DNA of 64,000 bases from assembly GCA_013368445.1 (NCBI GenBank), contig JAACJO010000001.1, forward strand, positions 1,550,001-1,614,000. The letters are read 5' to 3'. The translations under genes and the position numbers were made by a program. Shown here piece after piece: positions 37,711 through 49,819 of this stretch. Position 1 is the first letter of the stretch, and each line of letters starts with the position of its first letter. The notes under the pieces were generated by a model. That model did not search any database. It worked only from the letters and a program-made list of their open reading frames with translations, and was not told the DNA's origin. The DNA comes from Leucocoprinus leucothites (lineage: Eukaryota > Basidiomycota > Agaricomycetes > Agaricales > Agaricaceae).

Positions 37711-40700
37711 TCAATGGAACACTTCTACCTCTATTTGCTTGAAAACCGTGGGATCTGCCTTTTCAAGCACAATTTTGAAGAACTGAGGGTCAGAGTTTCG
37801 CTCCGCCTCGTGGAGTTTTTCGGCAATAAATTTGTTTAGCTGGATTGTTCTAACAGGGTCGCGATCATAAACCTAGGACAAATGGACGTCAAGTGGGCGT
37901 CATGTCATTGTTCAAGAAGAGTGATACACTTACTGCCTTGCGTCGTTCATACTCGGGCGTGCCCTCTGTGTTCTGGTAAAACCACGACGGGGCTTCGTCA
38001 ACGTCCCAGTAGCGCTTGAGAGGTTGCGACGAACTAGGGAACGATAAGGATATTTTAAGGGGACAAGGTTTTAACGTACTCATCGCTGTCTGTATAAGAC
38101 TCGGTAACATTCTGCGCTTCTTTGATTTCACCAAAGACGTCCAACCACAAGTTAAATATTTCGGTTGGCAATCGTTCCAGGACCTCTATCCTTCCGGTGG
38201 ATAGGAGGGACGCAATTCCCATGGCAGTCAGCTTTCTATGACGAGGTTCACTCATGTTGTCAAACTGAAGATTTATCCATGAGTAGATGCAGGGAAAGGG
38301 GAAGATTGCCGCACCTTTCCCCACCACTGATCCAGTAGGCTCTCCATTAAATAACTTTCCTTCTGGTTCAGTTGTATGGCCGCAGCTGACACCAGCTGTA
38401 AAAAGACCTGTGGGTCAGCCAGAGCGATGCGTGCAAAGATGTAAATGAATTCGGTCATCATCATGGTATTTGTCTAGCCAGAGATTGTGGGAATGAGTAA
38501 ACAGACACCAAGAGGTTTAGGCATACCTCGTTCTCAGCAACCTTGTTCAACAACCAAGCAAAGAGCCCAGAAGAGTGAAGGAGAGGAACCCAAGTAGTAG
38601 ATGGTGTAATTTGAATATAAATACTCATAAGACTGGCGAGATCTTTGAGGTTCATAATCAGAGCATCGGACTGTATGGCACGCGTGAAAGCTTCAAAGAA
38701 GAGGGTTCCATACACCTATCAAGCCTTGTGAGCATTTTATAACCTGCATGAGCAATAGATATTACCTGTGTCAGCCCCAAGGCATCGAGGAAGACATATG
38801 ATTCAACAATATTTATTGTAGTGCCGAGCAAGTCGAGATTATCAGCGAGAAAACCCAGAGCATAGGGGATGAGGTCTGATAAGGGCGGTGCCCCATTCAC
38901 GCTTGCGATTGTTGTAGTGTTCCTGAGAGCGGACAACCACAGGTTCAAGCCGTCTTGATCAAGATGAACAATGGACTAGGTCAAGGTCAGTAAGAATGTG
39001 CATCGTCAGGTTATGCGACAGACCTGCGGGGAAAGGCTCTCTTTGACAAGTGGAACAATGATTGCACCAAGTGTGCTTGATTGTTCCTTTAAGGCTTCAA
39101 TGAGTTTGGTTACTGTGACGAGTAAAGAGCCTTTGAAAAGCCAGTCATCACCGGCAGATGACCCTGCATCCTAGTGAGATTGCAGACAGGTGCCTCATTT
39201 GATTAACCACTCACATAACTCAGGCAGGGGTTCAATGATCATTGGTACGAAAGGCGAAATCTCGAGTTAAAAAGTCAGGGAATGGTCAAATTTGAACCAG
39301 AGTCAGCACCTACTTGTGGTCCAGTTTGCTCAATCACGACGTTCAGTGTATCATCAACGCGACGTTTACTCTCAAAAGTCTCGGCTTCTCCAATAAGCCG
39401 CACGAGCTGGCCGGCCGTAGTTGCAAGATGTGGAAGGAAGTAGTCCACAGAAAAACCAATAGTCTATTTCAAGATTTAGTGAATTAAGAATCCATAGTAA
39501 TAGACTTCAGTACATACGTCCATGCAATCCTTCAAAGCCGTCGCAGCCGTTAGGCGGACAACTGTATCAGTTGAAGGTCCACGATCTTGAAGGAGATGTG
39601 TAAGAACATCCCAAATCAAAGGATCGGTGGGTGAAGCACAATCTTCCGAAACCCATTTTCCAATTAGCCAGGCGATGCGGCGTTTGATGATTGGATAGCT
39701 ATAAGGACGTGTCAAAAGTAGCAGGCTAGGGATTCCGAAGGTCGCACCTTGGGTTGGTAGGCTCCTTAGCTTCGACGGATAAAGTGTGCTGGAGCCATTG
39801 ACCAAAGGGAATTTCGTTCTTGAGACGATGTGCGCAGCGTCCTAGTGCGCAGTATATCGCCTCCTTTTGGATAACACTGTTGAGGTCGACTGCTGGTGTG
39901 ACTATAATTTGAATCAGAGATATTTTCTATCTAGGAAAAGGAGGCACCAAGGCAAATAAGACGCACCGGCAGACTGCTTAAAAATCTCGTACAATAGTGG
40001 GACAGTGTAACTGCTGTAGTGATTGGTCAATTGCAAAAGGACCCGCTCACTACAAGGCTAGATTAAATATATTGGATGTGAAATTGCATATACATTTAGG
40101 AGGGTTTGGCTTACACGAATCTCAAATTCCCACTGATCGTTTTCTTTATCCTCAAGATTCAGCCACTCTTCGGGATCGGCCAGCCAATTCTCAAGGTCCG
40201 ATGGGTTAAGAGGCATGAAGCGCGTGATAAGGAGTTTGACGGCATTCTGCACAAACTCTTGGGTCAAGGCTGTAGCAGCGTGCCGTCAGTGTTGGTTACA
40301 TTTGTAAGTAAAATCCTCACTGTTAGGGTTATCCGTACCGTCTCTACGTTTTGGAGCCCATTGACTCAAGCTGTCTTTGAATAGAACCATTCCTTGTACT
40401 AGAAATCGAGTCGGGTAAACAGCCCCATGTGTGTCTGAAGTTGAGCAAAACCGGTTAGAACCTAATTAATCAGGTTCTCACTCAAACCTACCTGCCACAA
40501 GTTCCGTGGGTCCTCCTGTTGCATCCACAACTTGTTGCCAATAATAAAGCACCAAATCTCCGCAATGCGGCAATTCCACGAACCGAGATGCATCCAGCTG
40601 TTCCAGTCTGCGGAAGTACTTTCCGTAGGTGCGTACATGATTGGTCAGGGTGCGAAGAGGCTTATGGGCCTGAGTAGCCTTCCCATCTCTAGTCAAGGCA

Positions 40701-41836
40701 ATGACAATATCTTTTCGCAGACTGAACACCGTTCGGATATAATCACGGGAAAAGCTAAAGAGCTGAGCTTGCTGGGATCCGAATTTCAGCAAGTTAAAAA
40801 AAAGTAAGACTCATTTCACTAACCCAGGCCTTCGCAGTATCAGCTTCCTCTTTTGAGTATTTATCAAGCCGCTGCCATGACCATGTAGCGATTTTGATCA
40901 GGGGTTTGTAGAGGAGATGGGTTATGATAATGTCTTGATGCAGCTTCTCCGTCAGTATTGTAACCAAGTTTAGCGTTGCTGATAGGGTCGAAGCCAGCGT
41001 CGTATAATAGCCGTAGAGTCGGTCACGAAAAGCTTGAACAATCTGCCACCCTTTAGTCGACTCCGATGAAGACAATACCTTCGACACGCACGTTCGCCAT
41101 CACTTTTACACCATTTAGCATCTTCATACTCGCAAACTCTTTTATAAGAGCATTCAGAATTCCCAGACTCCTCCGGAGAACTAGTGCGTCCTGTTCATTA
41201 TCGCTTCCTGCGGTGGTATAGCGGCTGGCAAGCCTTGCATCAATCGTGTCTATGAGGGTTTTGAAGAGATCCGGCCTGGGCGGTTTCAGCCTTTTGGAAC
41301 ACCAGCCAATCTGGGGAGCTTCTCACCAATTGTTGGGGAAATCCAGACGTGCTATCTTAGCCACGATAACCTCGTTGCAATCACAGATCTGTGTGAGAGC
41401 TTCAAAAATCTGTGTCGTAAGGTTATAGAAGTTTCCTACAGTATCGTCAACTTCATCAAGGAGGCTTAGGGTCCGAGCCCGAATCCTAACGCGATGCTCA
41501 TCCGAAAGCACTCTGATAGCTGAGTCAGTGACAAGATGTTGCTACCATCATCATGAGTACACACTTCCGCGATCTCCAATGCGCCAGTGCAGCATTCTTG
41601 AACTGGATGATTGCTTGTTGCCGTACCGGTGATGGCAAGTTTCTTTGAACCGCAATGTCTTGCAACGCATCGAATGTTCCCAGCATATCGAGCATTTGTT
41701 TTAATCGAGTGCTCGATGACTGCACTCGGGAAGGATCTTGGCTGGAGGCATCTACCACGACTTGGTATAGCTCCTGAGGGTTGACCGCCTGGGCGACAGC
41801 GCCCTGTGCCAAGTGCCTGGGTCTATCGACATTCAT
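37711..41836 (-). CDS. KAP120: Importin-11/Kap120-type karyopherin beta
   Basis: About fifteen exons encode a protein of roughly 1,000 residues built of helical HEAT repeats. The N-terminus has NPQELYQVVVDASSQDPSRV and LPSPVRQQAIIQFKNAALAHW, an importin-beta N-terminal (RanGTP-binding) domain in which the bulk of the residues around IQFKN are typical. Later signatures include YPIIKRRIAWLIGKWVSEDC, LTAATALKDCMDTIGFSVDYF (joined across an intron) and the C-terminal SWFYQNTEGTPEYERRKAVY. These fit importin-11 (yeast Kap120), which carries ribosomal proteins, E2 enzymes and ribosome assembly factors. The stop follows EVEVFH. Confidence 0.88.
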
Positions 41837-42043
41837 GACTGGTGGGAGAAGAAGATGGTCAGGTCAAAAATGGCGATGAACACAGGAATTGATTAGGAAT
41901 TTATCCTGAGAGCAAGCCAAAGATCGTGCTACAAATGAACGAATCGGGGATAGAAATAATGTTAATGGAAGGAACAAATAAGTATCAATAACGCGTCGCG
42001 AATGAACTCGACGCCAGGGGCGCTAAACATTTTCTGAACCTTC
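41837..42043. promoter_or_regulatory. Shared divergent promoter KAP120 / SLX4-like
   Basis: 207 bp between start codons; no TATA box seen. Confidence 0.45.
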
Positions 42044-43836
42044 ATGCTTTGTGCCCTTCTACGGGCTCACGTGCTACGCCATTTCTCATCGACCCTCATT
42101 GGGATTACTTCCAACTCAATGCCTTATAATTTCTCTCGGACTGCTTGCTTGGACGACGAAATCTTAGTGGTAGAAGATTCAGAACTGGAACGAAAGATAC
42201 AACGAATGTCCCGAAGAGCAAAACACAGGAAGCTCGATAGCTCCGATGAGGTGTTGGAGCTGTCAGACTCTGAAGCGGCTAATAGTCGCCAACGCATAAA
42301 GACCCCTACCCCTCGACGAACAGGTACTGTTATGGACCACTCCCCAACTATACAACTTTTAACGCGACCCAGCGCTGTCTCGGTCTACACCAGAGCCTAT
42401 TGATACTTTTTCAACGCCGCCACACTCGTCCCTAAGCAAATATGCATTCCAGGCCCCACCGCCGAGGACTAAGTCTCGCTCTGGTCCTATCACGAACGTA
42501 CAAAAGCTATTACCTCAAGGAGGCGAACTTACGAGGGCGTCAATCTTGCGCAATCAAAAACGAGCGCGGCTGTCCGCTATAGGCGCTTCTGAAACAGCTA
42601 TATCTCGATTAGGACGATGTGTGTGCTGCGAAGAACGCTGGAAAGTTAAGAAAACTTTTAGGGAGAAGCTCAGCCACATAGAGGAGTGCGCTAAGCAGCA
42701 TGCGTGTGCCCCCGAGACGGTGTCGATCCTGATCAAGAAGGAGCTGACCAAGGCTGCTAACCCAGGAACGGACACTAGTGTCTCGCAAAAGACCCATTTA
42801 GAGAATGTCGTGCAGGATGCACTTCCGAAACGGAAGGGCAGGTCGAAGGAGTCCACGCTACAGGAGTTCGGTAGCCAAACGCGAGCCGATGTTACAAAAC
42901 GCCTCCGTGCATTGCTGGGCCCACCAGTCCGTCTGGACGCCCAAGAGCGAGACTTCTTCCCCGCATCAACGCAGGCTCTGCGTTCCTCACCGTCCCACCG
43001 ATCACTGAACATTAGTACTGGTGTCCAATTCCCCTGTCCACCATCTTCCTCCCCTGTGATGCATTTTCTCCCATCCAGACTTCTTCAAGCCCAAAGGCAC
43101 GTTGATCACCAATCATCCTCTGGTCCTCCAATTCCTAAGAGGTTATTTCACGTGAGTCGGCTCCCGCGTCTTGTCATACTGAAACTCATAACTTACAGAG
43201 TTCCTCAACCAACAGAATTAAGGCAAGGCTGGCAATGCTCGACACCCCATTGGAGACGTATCATGGTTCCTTTCTAGTAAAAGACCTTGTACGTGGAATT
43301 AAAGGGATTTCTCCTTTGTCGCCATCAACCTCCCCGTCTGCTAAGACGCAAAGGAAGCGAAGAGGAAAATCTATCTCCCCTGTAATTCCTCATACTCAAA
43401 CCGCTCGGAGAAGGAAAAAACGGCGATCTCAAATACTGCGGGTGACCCGTGGGGAGCGGCGTTGGCAACAAGAGTTTCTGACAAAAATCATGCAAGATGT
43501 CGGCCTATATCACCGAATCCTCCGTTGTGAGGTTGGACCACCTACCATCCTGTCTATTTGAGTGCTAACCTTGATTCTATTCAGCCGATTCATTTTGATG
43601 TATTCCGTCGGCTTGCACCTCCACCCACCTTTCCAGGTGTCTTTAGACGTCAGATCATAGAATTCCTGGATCAGCATGTATGCCCATCATTTTCTCCGTC
43701 TCTCTAAAAACATCTAAGCTATATTTGTTAGGCAATTAATTATCTAGGTTATTCAACAATCGGGAGACTGTACCGCCGTCGCACCCCAAGCAAAAAGTCG
43801 GCATTGCGCGCCCCGCAACCCCTTGGAACACCTTGA
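42044..43836 (+). CDS. SLX4: SLX4-like structure-specific endonuclease scaffold
   Basis: The start is at 42044, or at the in-frame Met at 42119. The N-terminus is disordered and acidic/basic. An intron at about 42322-42370 joins TPTPRRT to ALSRSTPEPID. A zinc-finger-like segment reads GRCVCCEERWKVKKTF followed by SHIEEC, giving C-x2-C and H-x3-C as in the UBZ fingers of SLX4. A long Ser/Pro-rich linker follows. The C-terminus has DVGLYHRILRCEPIHFDVF and QIIEFLDQHAINY, the layout of the SLX4 conserved C-terminal domain that binds the SLX1 nuclease (IL.YEP... FLD..CI). The stop at 43836 is 80 bp from the convergent FPGS gene. Length is small for SLX4 (about 490 residues) but usual in fungi. Confidence 0.72.
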
Positions 43837-43916
43837 ACAAATTATCTTTGCAGGGTCAATACCGCATCTCCCGTTGAACTTGATTTCATTAGTCGTAGTT
43901 GATCAGAAGTTCTATT

Positions 43917-45839
43917 TTATAGGGCGATCCGCGATAAGCCTGCACCCTCTATTATTCCGGCGATCAGATGTAGACTACCTGTGACAAGAAGCTTGATAGG
44001 GATACTGTCTGCACTAATCGTCCTAATTTGGCTGATTGCGTGTTCAATAGAAGGGAGTACATGAATACGATCTCTCGCGTATTCGGGTATGGTGGAGGAC
44101 CAGGCAGTTGATAGTTCATTTTGAATGGTCAAGTGTAATAATTCTTCGCCAGACATGACTTTTGATGTGAATTCTGGTAAAGTCCACGTTAAGAAATTGC
44201 ACTTAGGGTCTAGTTTATAGCTCACCGTGTTTGAAGCGTCCGTTGGCATAGGTGGCGTTGGTGCAAAAGATAACATGATCAAAAAATTTAGATGCGTCGC
44301 GTGCGTTCTTATTCGCCCAAGCTGTGATCTTGTTGTTTATTACTCGAATGAACGTCTCGCCTGGACGCCCCTTAGTACAGTTGAAAATCAAAACTCTCTT
44401 CGCTGGAGAGCTACACAAATCAGATAAGTTGTGGGGTTGGAAGCTCGGTAAAACATACGGATTTCCCTCAGTGTCAACACCGACACCTGGACTGAGGAAC
44501 CAGTCCATGCAGTAATCCAAGCTTTCCAACGTATGTGCACCGTCGAGATACCATATTATGTTGCTGTGAGCAGGATCTGCGACAGTTTGACACCGACCTG
44601 GCCATCTAGTGGCTCTAAGTCCATCGACGAAACTCTGGGGAAGCTCAGACGTGTCCGCGAGGGCTTGACGCTCACAGAGAAATTGTCGTGCCAGTTCGAC
44701 CGCTATTGTGGCATTTTGCACCTGGTGCCTGCCAGCAAGACCTATCATCAGGCATAAGAGGTATCTCAGAGCCAGGGGGAACGCCTGATTCACCCAATGG
44801 AACTTCAAACAGAGAGTCTAGCGTTTGCACTGAGCGAAACGAAGATGCCTAACCACGAAATTCAATGCCTGGTATCTCCTGCGACTTCTCGACTTACACG
44901 GAGCTCTCTTGCTCGTGCCTCGAGTACCTCCATTCCTTCTTGTGGTTGAACAACAGTGATTGCAGGCACACCTTCCTGCAAAAGTCGTTGCAAGACGTGT
45001 CTTTCGTGCATGGAGGGAATAACTGACCTTGAAAATCCCACCCTTGTGCCACGCAATATCTCTGAGTGTATTTCCTAGCACCGGTACATGATCAATGCCC
45101 AACGCTGTGATTCCAGTGACCACAGGTTTAGGTACAATGTTTGTACCGTCATATGCTCCCCCGACGCCAACTTCAAGTACGGTTGCGTCAACTTTCATCT
45201 TCAGGAACACATGGAAAGCAAGAAGAGTCATGCAGCGGAAGTAGCCTGGCATAAGGGACGTAGAAGATAGTGTCCCCGGTAATGTAGTTGCATGAGAGGC
45301 CACGGCTTTGCTGCGATCGTCAGCGTTCACCTTGTCGTTCTCCATAAGAAGGTTATCCCACACTTCAAAAAAGTATTTAGTGAAGTCTTCCTCAGAAATG
45401 GGCACACCATTGATGCGAATCCGCTCCCGTACTGTAGATAGGTGTGGTGAGGTATAAAGTCCTACCGCAAGCAATTTTGATATACTACATGACAGTGATC
45501 TCAGCGAACTTTCTTACCGACTTTCCAGGAAGGCTGAGCGTGTTGTAAGATCGAATTTACAAAAGCGCTTGTAGACCCCTTGCCCTTCGTCCCGGCGATA
45601 TGGATGACGTTCAGAGCATTGAGTTCGTTGGGCTGCCATGGGTGATTAAGCACCAGAATGCACAATTCGCCTCAAAATTAAGTTACCGAGTAGCCTATTC
45701 GATATAGATACTCCAGCATATCAGAAATGGCGAATTGACTTCGCCCAGGAGTGGCACGGGTGGCTTCTGGTCGCGCTGCATCGACTTGAAGAGTGTTGAG
45801 ATGGTCGATAGCGTCTCGATATGTTCTTGATGAAGACAT
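43917..45839 (-). CDS. MET7: Folylpolyglutamate synthase, copy A of tandem pair
   Basis: FPGS adds glutamates to folates so that they are retained and used in one-carbon metabolism (cytosol and mitochondria). The start MSSSRTYRDAIDHLNTLQ is at 45839. The ATP-binding P-loop is HIAGTKGKGSTSAFVNSI. GLYTSPHLSTVRERIRINGV and LEVGVGGAYDGTNIV are the folate and Mur-ligase core, and IIWYLDGAHTLESLDYCMDW is the C-terminal domain signature. VPLGLAGRHQVQNA is formed by splicing across an intron. The end is SLHLIAGIIEGAGLSRIAL. In the central part an insertion follows VWDNLLMEND and is read straight through, at a place where copy B has an intron. All exons join without stops, so the gene appears functional. 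Confidence 0.9.
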
Positions 45840-46139
45840 ATATCGATAAGGGCAGCACTTGGCAACAAGACAAAGATAGCTAGTAGTAAGAATGGGCGTA
45901 TGACGAAATGAATTCCCACTATCATCAGATAGGAAGTCATGGGAGAGCCATGTTCTCGGGGACCTCCTACCAAATTCTGCGCATTAGTGATCAACAAAAA
46001 TTCAAGTACCGCCAAACATGCCAGCTGGTCAAGTGGATAGTGCATAATAAGATCACGAGTCGTGTCGTATATCCTACCGTCTGGGTTGCAGTTAAAAAAA
46101 TAAAGAATTGTTAAGTACTAATTCAGCCAAGATCAAACT
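45840..46139. other. Spacer between tandem FPGS copies
   Basis: 300 bp holding the terminator of copy B and the promoter of copy A. No repeat flanks or mobile-element marks were seen. Confidence 0.4.
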
Positions 46140-48057
46140 TTATAGAGCGACCTCCGATAGACCTGCAACTTCGATCACACCACCAACCAGGTGCAGACTA
46201 CCTGCCACAAGAATCTTGACAGGGCTACTGCCATCGTCAATATGCTTGATCCGGTCAACTGCATGTTCAATGGAGGGGAGGATATGGATATTTTCCTTGG
46301 GATATTCGGGTATGATGGAAGACCATGCAGTCGCAAGCAGGTTCTGTGTGGTCAAATTTGAACGTTCTTCATCCGACAATGCCTTTGTTGCTAGGTCTAG
46401 TGGAGCTCGTTTAAGATTTCTTGAATACGAATACGCTCTCAACTCACCGCCCTTGAAATGACCATCGGCATATGTGACGTTGGTGCAGAAGATAACATGG
46501 TTAAAGAATTCAGACGACTGGGATTCATTTTTGTTAGCCCATGCCGTGATCTTGTTGTATATTGCCCCAAGAAATGTCGGACCTGAGCGCCCGCTAGTAC
46601 AGTTGAATACGAAGATCCTCTTCACAGGCGGGCTTGCGTACCAGAAATAAGAAAATGTAGAGGGATGAAACGTATAAAAACGTACGAGCTTCCCTTGACA
46701 TTGACGCCGACACCTGTATCAAGGAACCAATCCATGCAACAATCCAAGCTTTCTATGGTGTGTGCACCGTCGAGATACCATGATATCCTACTATTAACAG
46801 GATCGGCAACAGTCTGGCAGCGGCCTGGCCAACTGGTGGCTGTAAGTCCATCGACGAAGCTTTGAGGAAGCTCAGATATATTCGCAGTAGCATGACGTTC
46901 TTTAAGGAATCGTCGCACGAGTTCAAGTGCTATTGCAGCATTCTGGATTTGATGTTTCCCAGCGAGTCCTACCCTTAGATGTAGGAGGTATTTCACAGGA
47001 ATAAAAAATTGTCTTACCTAATGGAATATTTGACAAAGCTTCAGGTATCTCTACGACACTGAATGAGGATGACTGGCCGTGAATTGAGTGTCTAGTTCCG
47101 CCTGTGACAATGATACTAACCCGAAGTTCCTTTGCTCGTGCTTCGAGCACCTCTATTCCTTCTTGTGGTTGGGTGACAGTTATAGCCGGCACACCTTCCT
47201 GTTGGAATTCAAGTTACTATGGAAGATCTACCGGATGTGAAGAGACTGACTTTGAATATTCCACCCTTCTGCCATGCGATTTCTTTGAGTGTCTTTCCCA
47301 GTACGGAAACATGATCAATACCCAACGCCGTAATTCCAGTGACTACTGGTTTAGGTACGATATTTGTGCTGTCATATGCCCCACCGACGCCGACCTCGAG
47401 GACGGTTGCATCAACCTTCATTTTCAAGAAAGTATGGAAGGCTAAGAGTGTCATGAAACGGAAGTAGCCTGGCATCAGGGACGTGGAAGGAAGTTTGCGC
47501 TACAAGTACGATAAATAAACCAGGAGCTTCTGGCAATTGATACTACATACCTTATAGTTCACTGCGAGTTTATCCCATACTTCAAAAAAGTATTTGGTGA
47601 AATCGTCTTCCGAAATGGGGGCACCATTGATACGAATTCGTTCTCGAACTGCAACCAGGTGAGGTGAGGTATAGAGCCCTATAAGTTTGAATTATCAACA
47701 CTCGGAAAAACTGTCACAAGGAGCTTCCGTACCGACTTTCCAGGATGGCTCAGTGTGTTGTAAGATCGAGTTCACAAAAGCACTTGTAGATCCTTTGCCT
47801 TTTGTCCCAGTGATATGTATGACGTTTAATGTATTTAGGTCCCTGGGCTGTCATGGGTAAGCTAACACAAATCACAAATCACCCAAAGAGTTTCCACCAA
47901 CTGAATAGCCAATCCGCTCTAGATACTCTAGCATCTCCGGAATAGCAAATTCGCTTAAACGCCCACCGGAGGCACGAACAGCTTCCAGAGTTGCAGCATT
48001 GGATTGAAGACTGTTGAGGTGTTCGATAGCGTCTTGATAAGTTCTTGCCGAAGACAT
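46140..48057 (-). CDS. MET7: Folylpolyglutamate synthase, copy B of tandem pair
   Basis: Start MSSARTYQDAIEHLNSLQSN at 48057. The P-loop is HITGTKGKGSTSAFVNSI, the core LEVGVGGAYDSTNIVPKPVV, and the C-terminal signature ISWYLDGAHTIESLDCCMDW. IPLGLAGKHQIQNAA results from splicing GTAAGAC to GGGTAG. It ends in SLHLVGGVIEVAGLSEVAL. Compared with copy A it keeps an extra intron (GTATGTAG to CTTGTAG, at about 47498-47551) after VNYK. The two proteins are closely similar along their full length and in the same orientation, so this is a direct tandem duplication. Copy B has the more conventional sequence and may be the ancestral form, which is inference. Head to head with the BRCT gene. Confidence 0.9.
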
Positions 48058-48400
48058 AGATCGACGGGGGGAGTGCTTAGTGATAAGGCGAAGATAGTCA
48101 AGTCTAAAGAAAGATGACAAGAAGAATTTAGGAGGACTCATCCAAATGCCTTAATCTGTGCGAGCCAGAAGCCGGTATTACTCCGGAAAGAGTGTTGTCA
48201 CACTCGTGTTCATGCGCTGTGACCACACGTGAGACCGTGTTCTGCCCTGGAACAGTTCGGGTTGAGTCGATTAGTTTCGAGTCGATTTCGTCCCGTTAAA
48301 AGCCTAATTCAACCTGTCGGCACTATTCAGAGCAGGAGCTGTTTGTATTCTCGTGCTTGGCACGTAGTTCAGCTTTCTCTTGTTCATTTTGTTTTTCGAG
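48058..48400. promoter_or_regulatory. Divergent promoter MET7-B / BRCT gene
   Basis: 343 bp between start codons; contains CACACGTGAG at 48223. No TATA box seen. Confidence 0.4.
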
Positions 48401-49231
48401 ATGGAACGCTATTTCCCCAAGGTCGCCAAAGCATCAAGCTCAAGCACTCTGAAAAAGCCACGATACTGTCCATATGATTCCCAACCTCAGTCATCTTCCA
48501 AGGTGTCGAACGACGGAAGAAGTATGTTTCAAACGATCGATGTCATATAAATGAATATTGCTCAGATTGAGAAGTTCAGTCAACGGGTCGGAAAGTCTCC
48601 GTAAAGGAGCTCAACAAGGGGCTGTTACGCAGTCTCTCAAATGAACACAACCCAATCACACACTCTGATGCAAGAGAGCGAGCAGGTAGATATATCGTTT
48701 GAAAAGGTCTCCGATTGCGATTAACAGGGAATAGATCATGTCGTATCGGTCTCGACTGGACATCAAGTCAGTGAGGAACGACAAACCCGAAGGCTGTACC
48801 TTCAAGGCAGGGAAAGGAAATTAAACATTCAACGAGCCCCGAGCTCGAACGATAATGGGGTGTTGCGATCGGTCCGGATCTATTTGAGTGGGTACTTGAA
48901 TGGTACAACAGACATTGAGATGAAACGAATTATCAACGAGGCGGGCGGGCAAACCGTGTAAGTTTATAATTGCATGCCATGTTTCCAGTACGCTAAAAAT
49001 AAAATCTCGTGCACTTACATTAGTATGGTACCATCACAGTGCACTCATATTGTCACTTCTCAGTGGCTCAGTGGATCAAAGACAAACCGACTCCTAACGG
49101 CAAAGACGCGAAACAATACATATGTTGTCCGTCCGGAGTGGATAATGGAATCTATCGCCAAGGGCAAGAGACAATCTGAACGTGCTTATGCAATTTCGGT
49201 GGACAGTAGCCATAAATCTCTCAAAGTATAA
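48401..49231 (+). CDS. Small single-BRCT-domain protein
   Basis: Four exons (48401-48521, 48572-48685, 48735-48957, 49024-49231) give 221 residues, all in phase. The N-terminal 110 residues are polar and basic, beginning MERYFPKVAK. The C-terminal 100 residues are one BRCT domain: VRIYLSGYLNGTTDIEMKRI, INEAGGQTVMVPSQCTHIVT and TYVVRPEWIMESIAKGKRQS, including the conserved GG and W. The style is close to the BRCT of the translesion polymerase Rev1, but no polymerase domain follows within the gene. A DNA-damage or replication role is likely from the domain; partners are unknown. Confidence 0.8.
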
Positions 49232-49819
49232 TAATCAATATATATCGGTAACAAATACATATCTGTAAAGAACACCACACCTTCCTCGCAATTCTGTATG
49301 ACGTGGAGAAAACACTTCCCGTACGCACAAGCTAAATCATGCATCAACCATCATCCCTTTCGCCTAAAAGGAGAGAGAGAAGTTAGTGTTTGAAGACAGA
49401 AAGACAAGTACATCGAGAAGAGTCAGGGCAATCCCGAGCGTATGAGAGGGAGCCTGGGTATTGTTCGTCAAAGTGCTAAGGCACTTGGCCTGGTGCACAG
49501 CAAAGAAAACTCATCATAAAAGTTCAAAGAAACGTGTTCTTACCTAGAGGATGAGCGTAAAAGACGATAAGAAAAGGGTGAGGCAAGCCATCGAAAAAAG
49601 TGAGTTTCTATTGATGTGTGTTTGGAGTAAAAATTCCCACGAGTCCTATCCAGACGTCACAGCTTGCATGCATGTACTTCCAGGGCATCCATACCATAGC
49701 CTACATTGAGCCAGGTTTTATAACTCCTCTCGTTTCCCTTTTCTACTTCGATATTGACGCCGGTGCCATTTCTACCTTCCCACTCTCATTCCTGCTCCTC
49801 GACTTCCCCTCTCCTGTCC
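49232..49819. other. Intergenic region, 588 bp
   Basis: Between the BRCT gene and EFR3. A CT-rich stretch precedes the EFR3 start. Nothing else could be supported. Confidence 0.4.

Noticed and set aside
44818..45080. Copy A of FPGS seemed to contain a premature stop after the ELRVSREV stretch
   Set aside because: Splicing GTAAGTCG to GTGGTTAG removes the stop and restores ELR-ASSFRSVQ, parallel to the intron at the same place in copy B.
46970..47050. Copy B of FPGS seemed to lose frame after NIPLG
   Set aside because: Using the acceptor GGGTAG instead of TCTAAG restores IPLGLAGKHQ, the same junction as in copy A.
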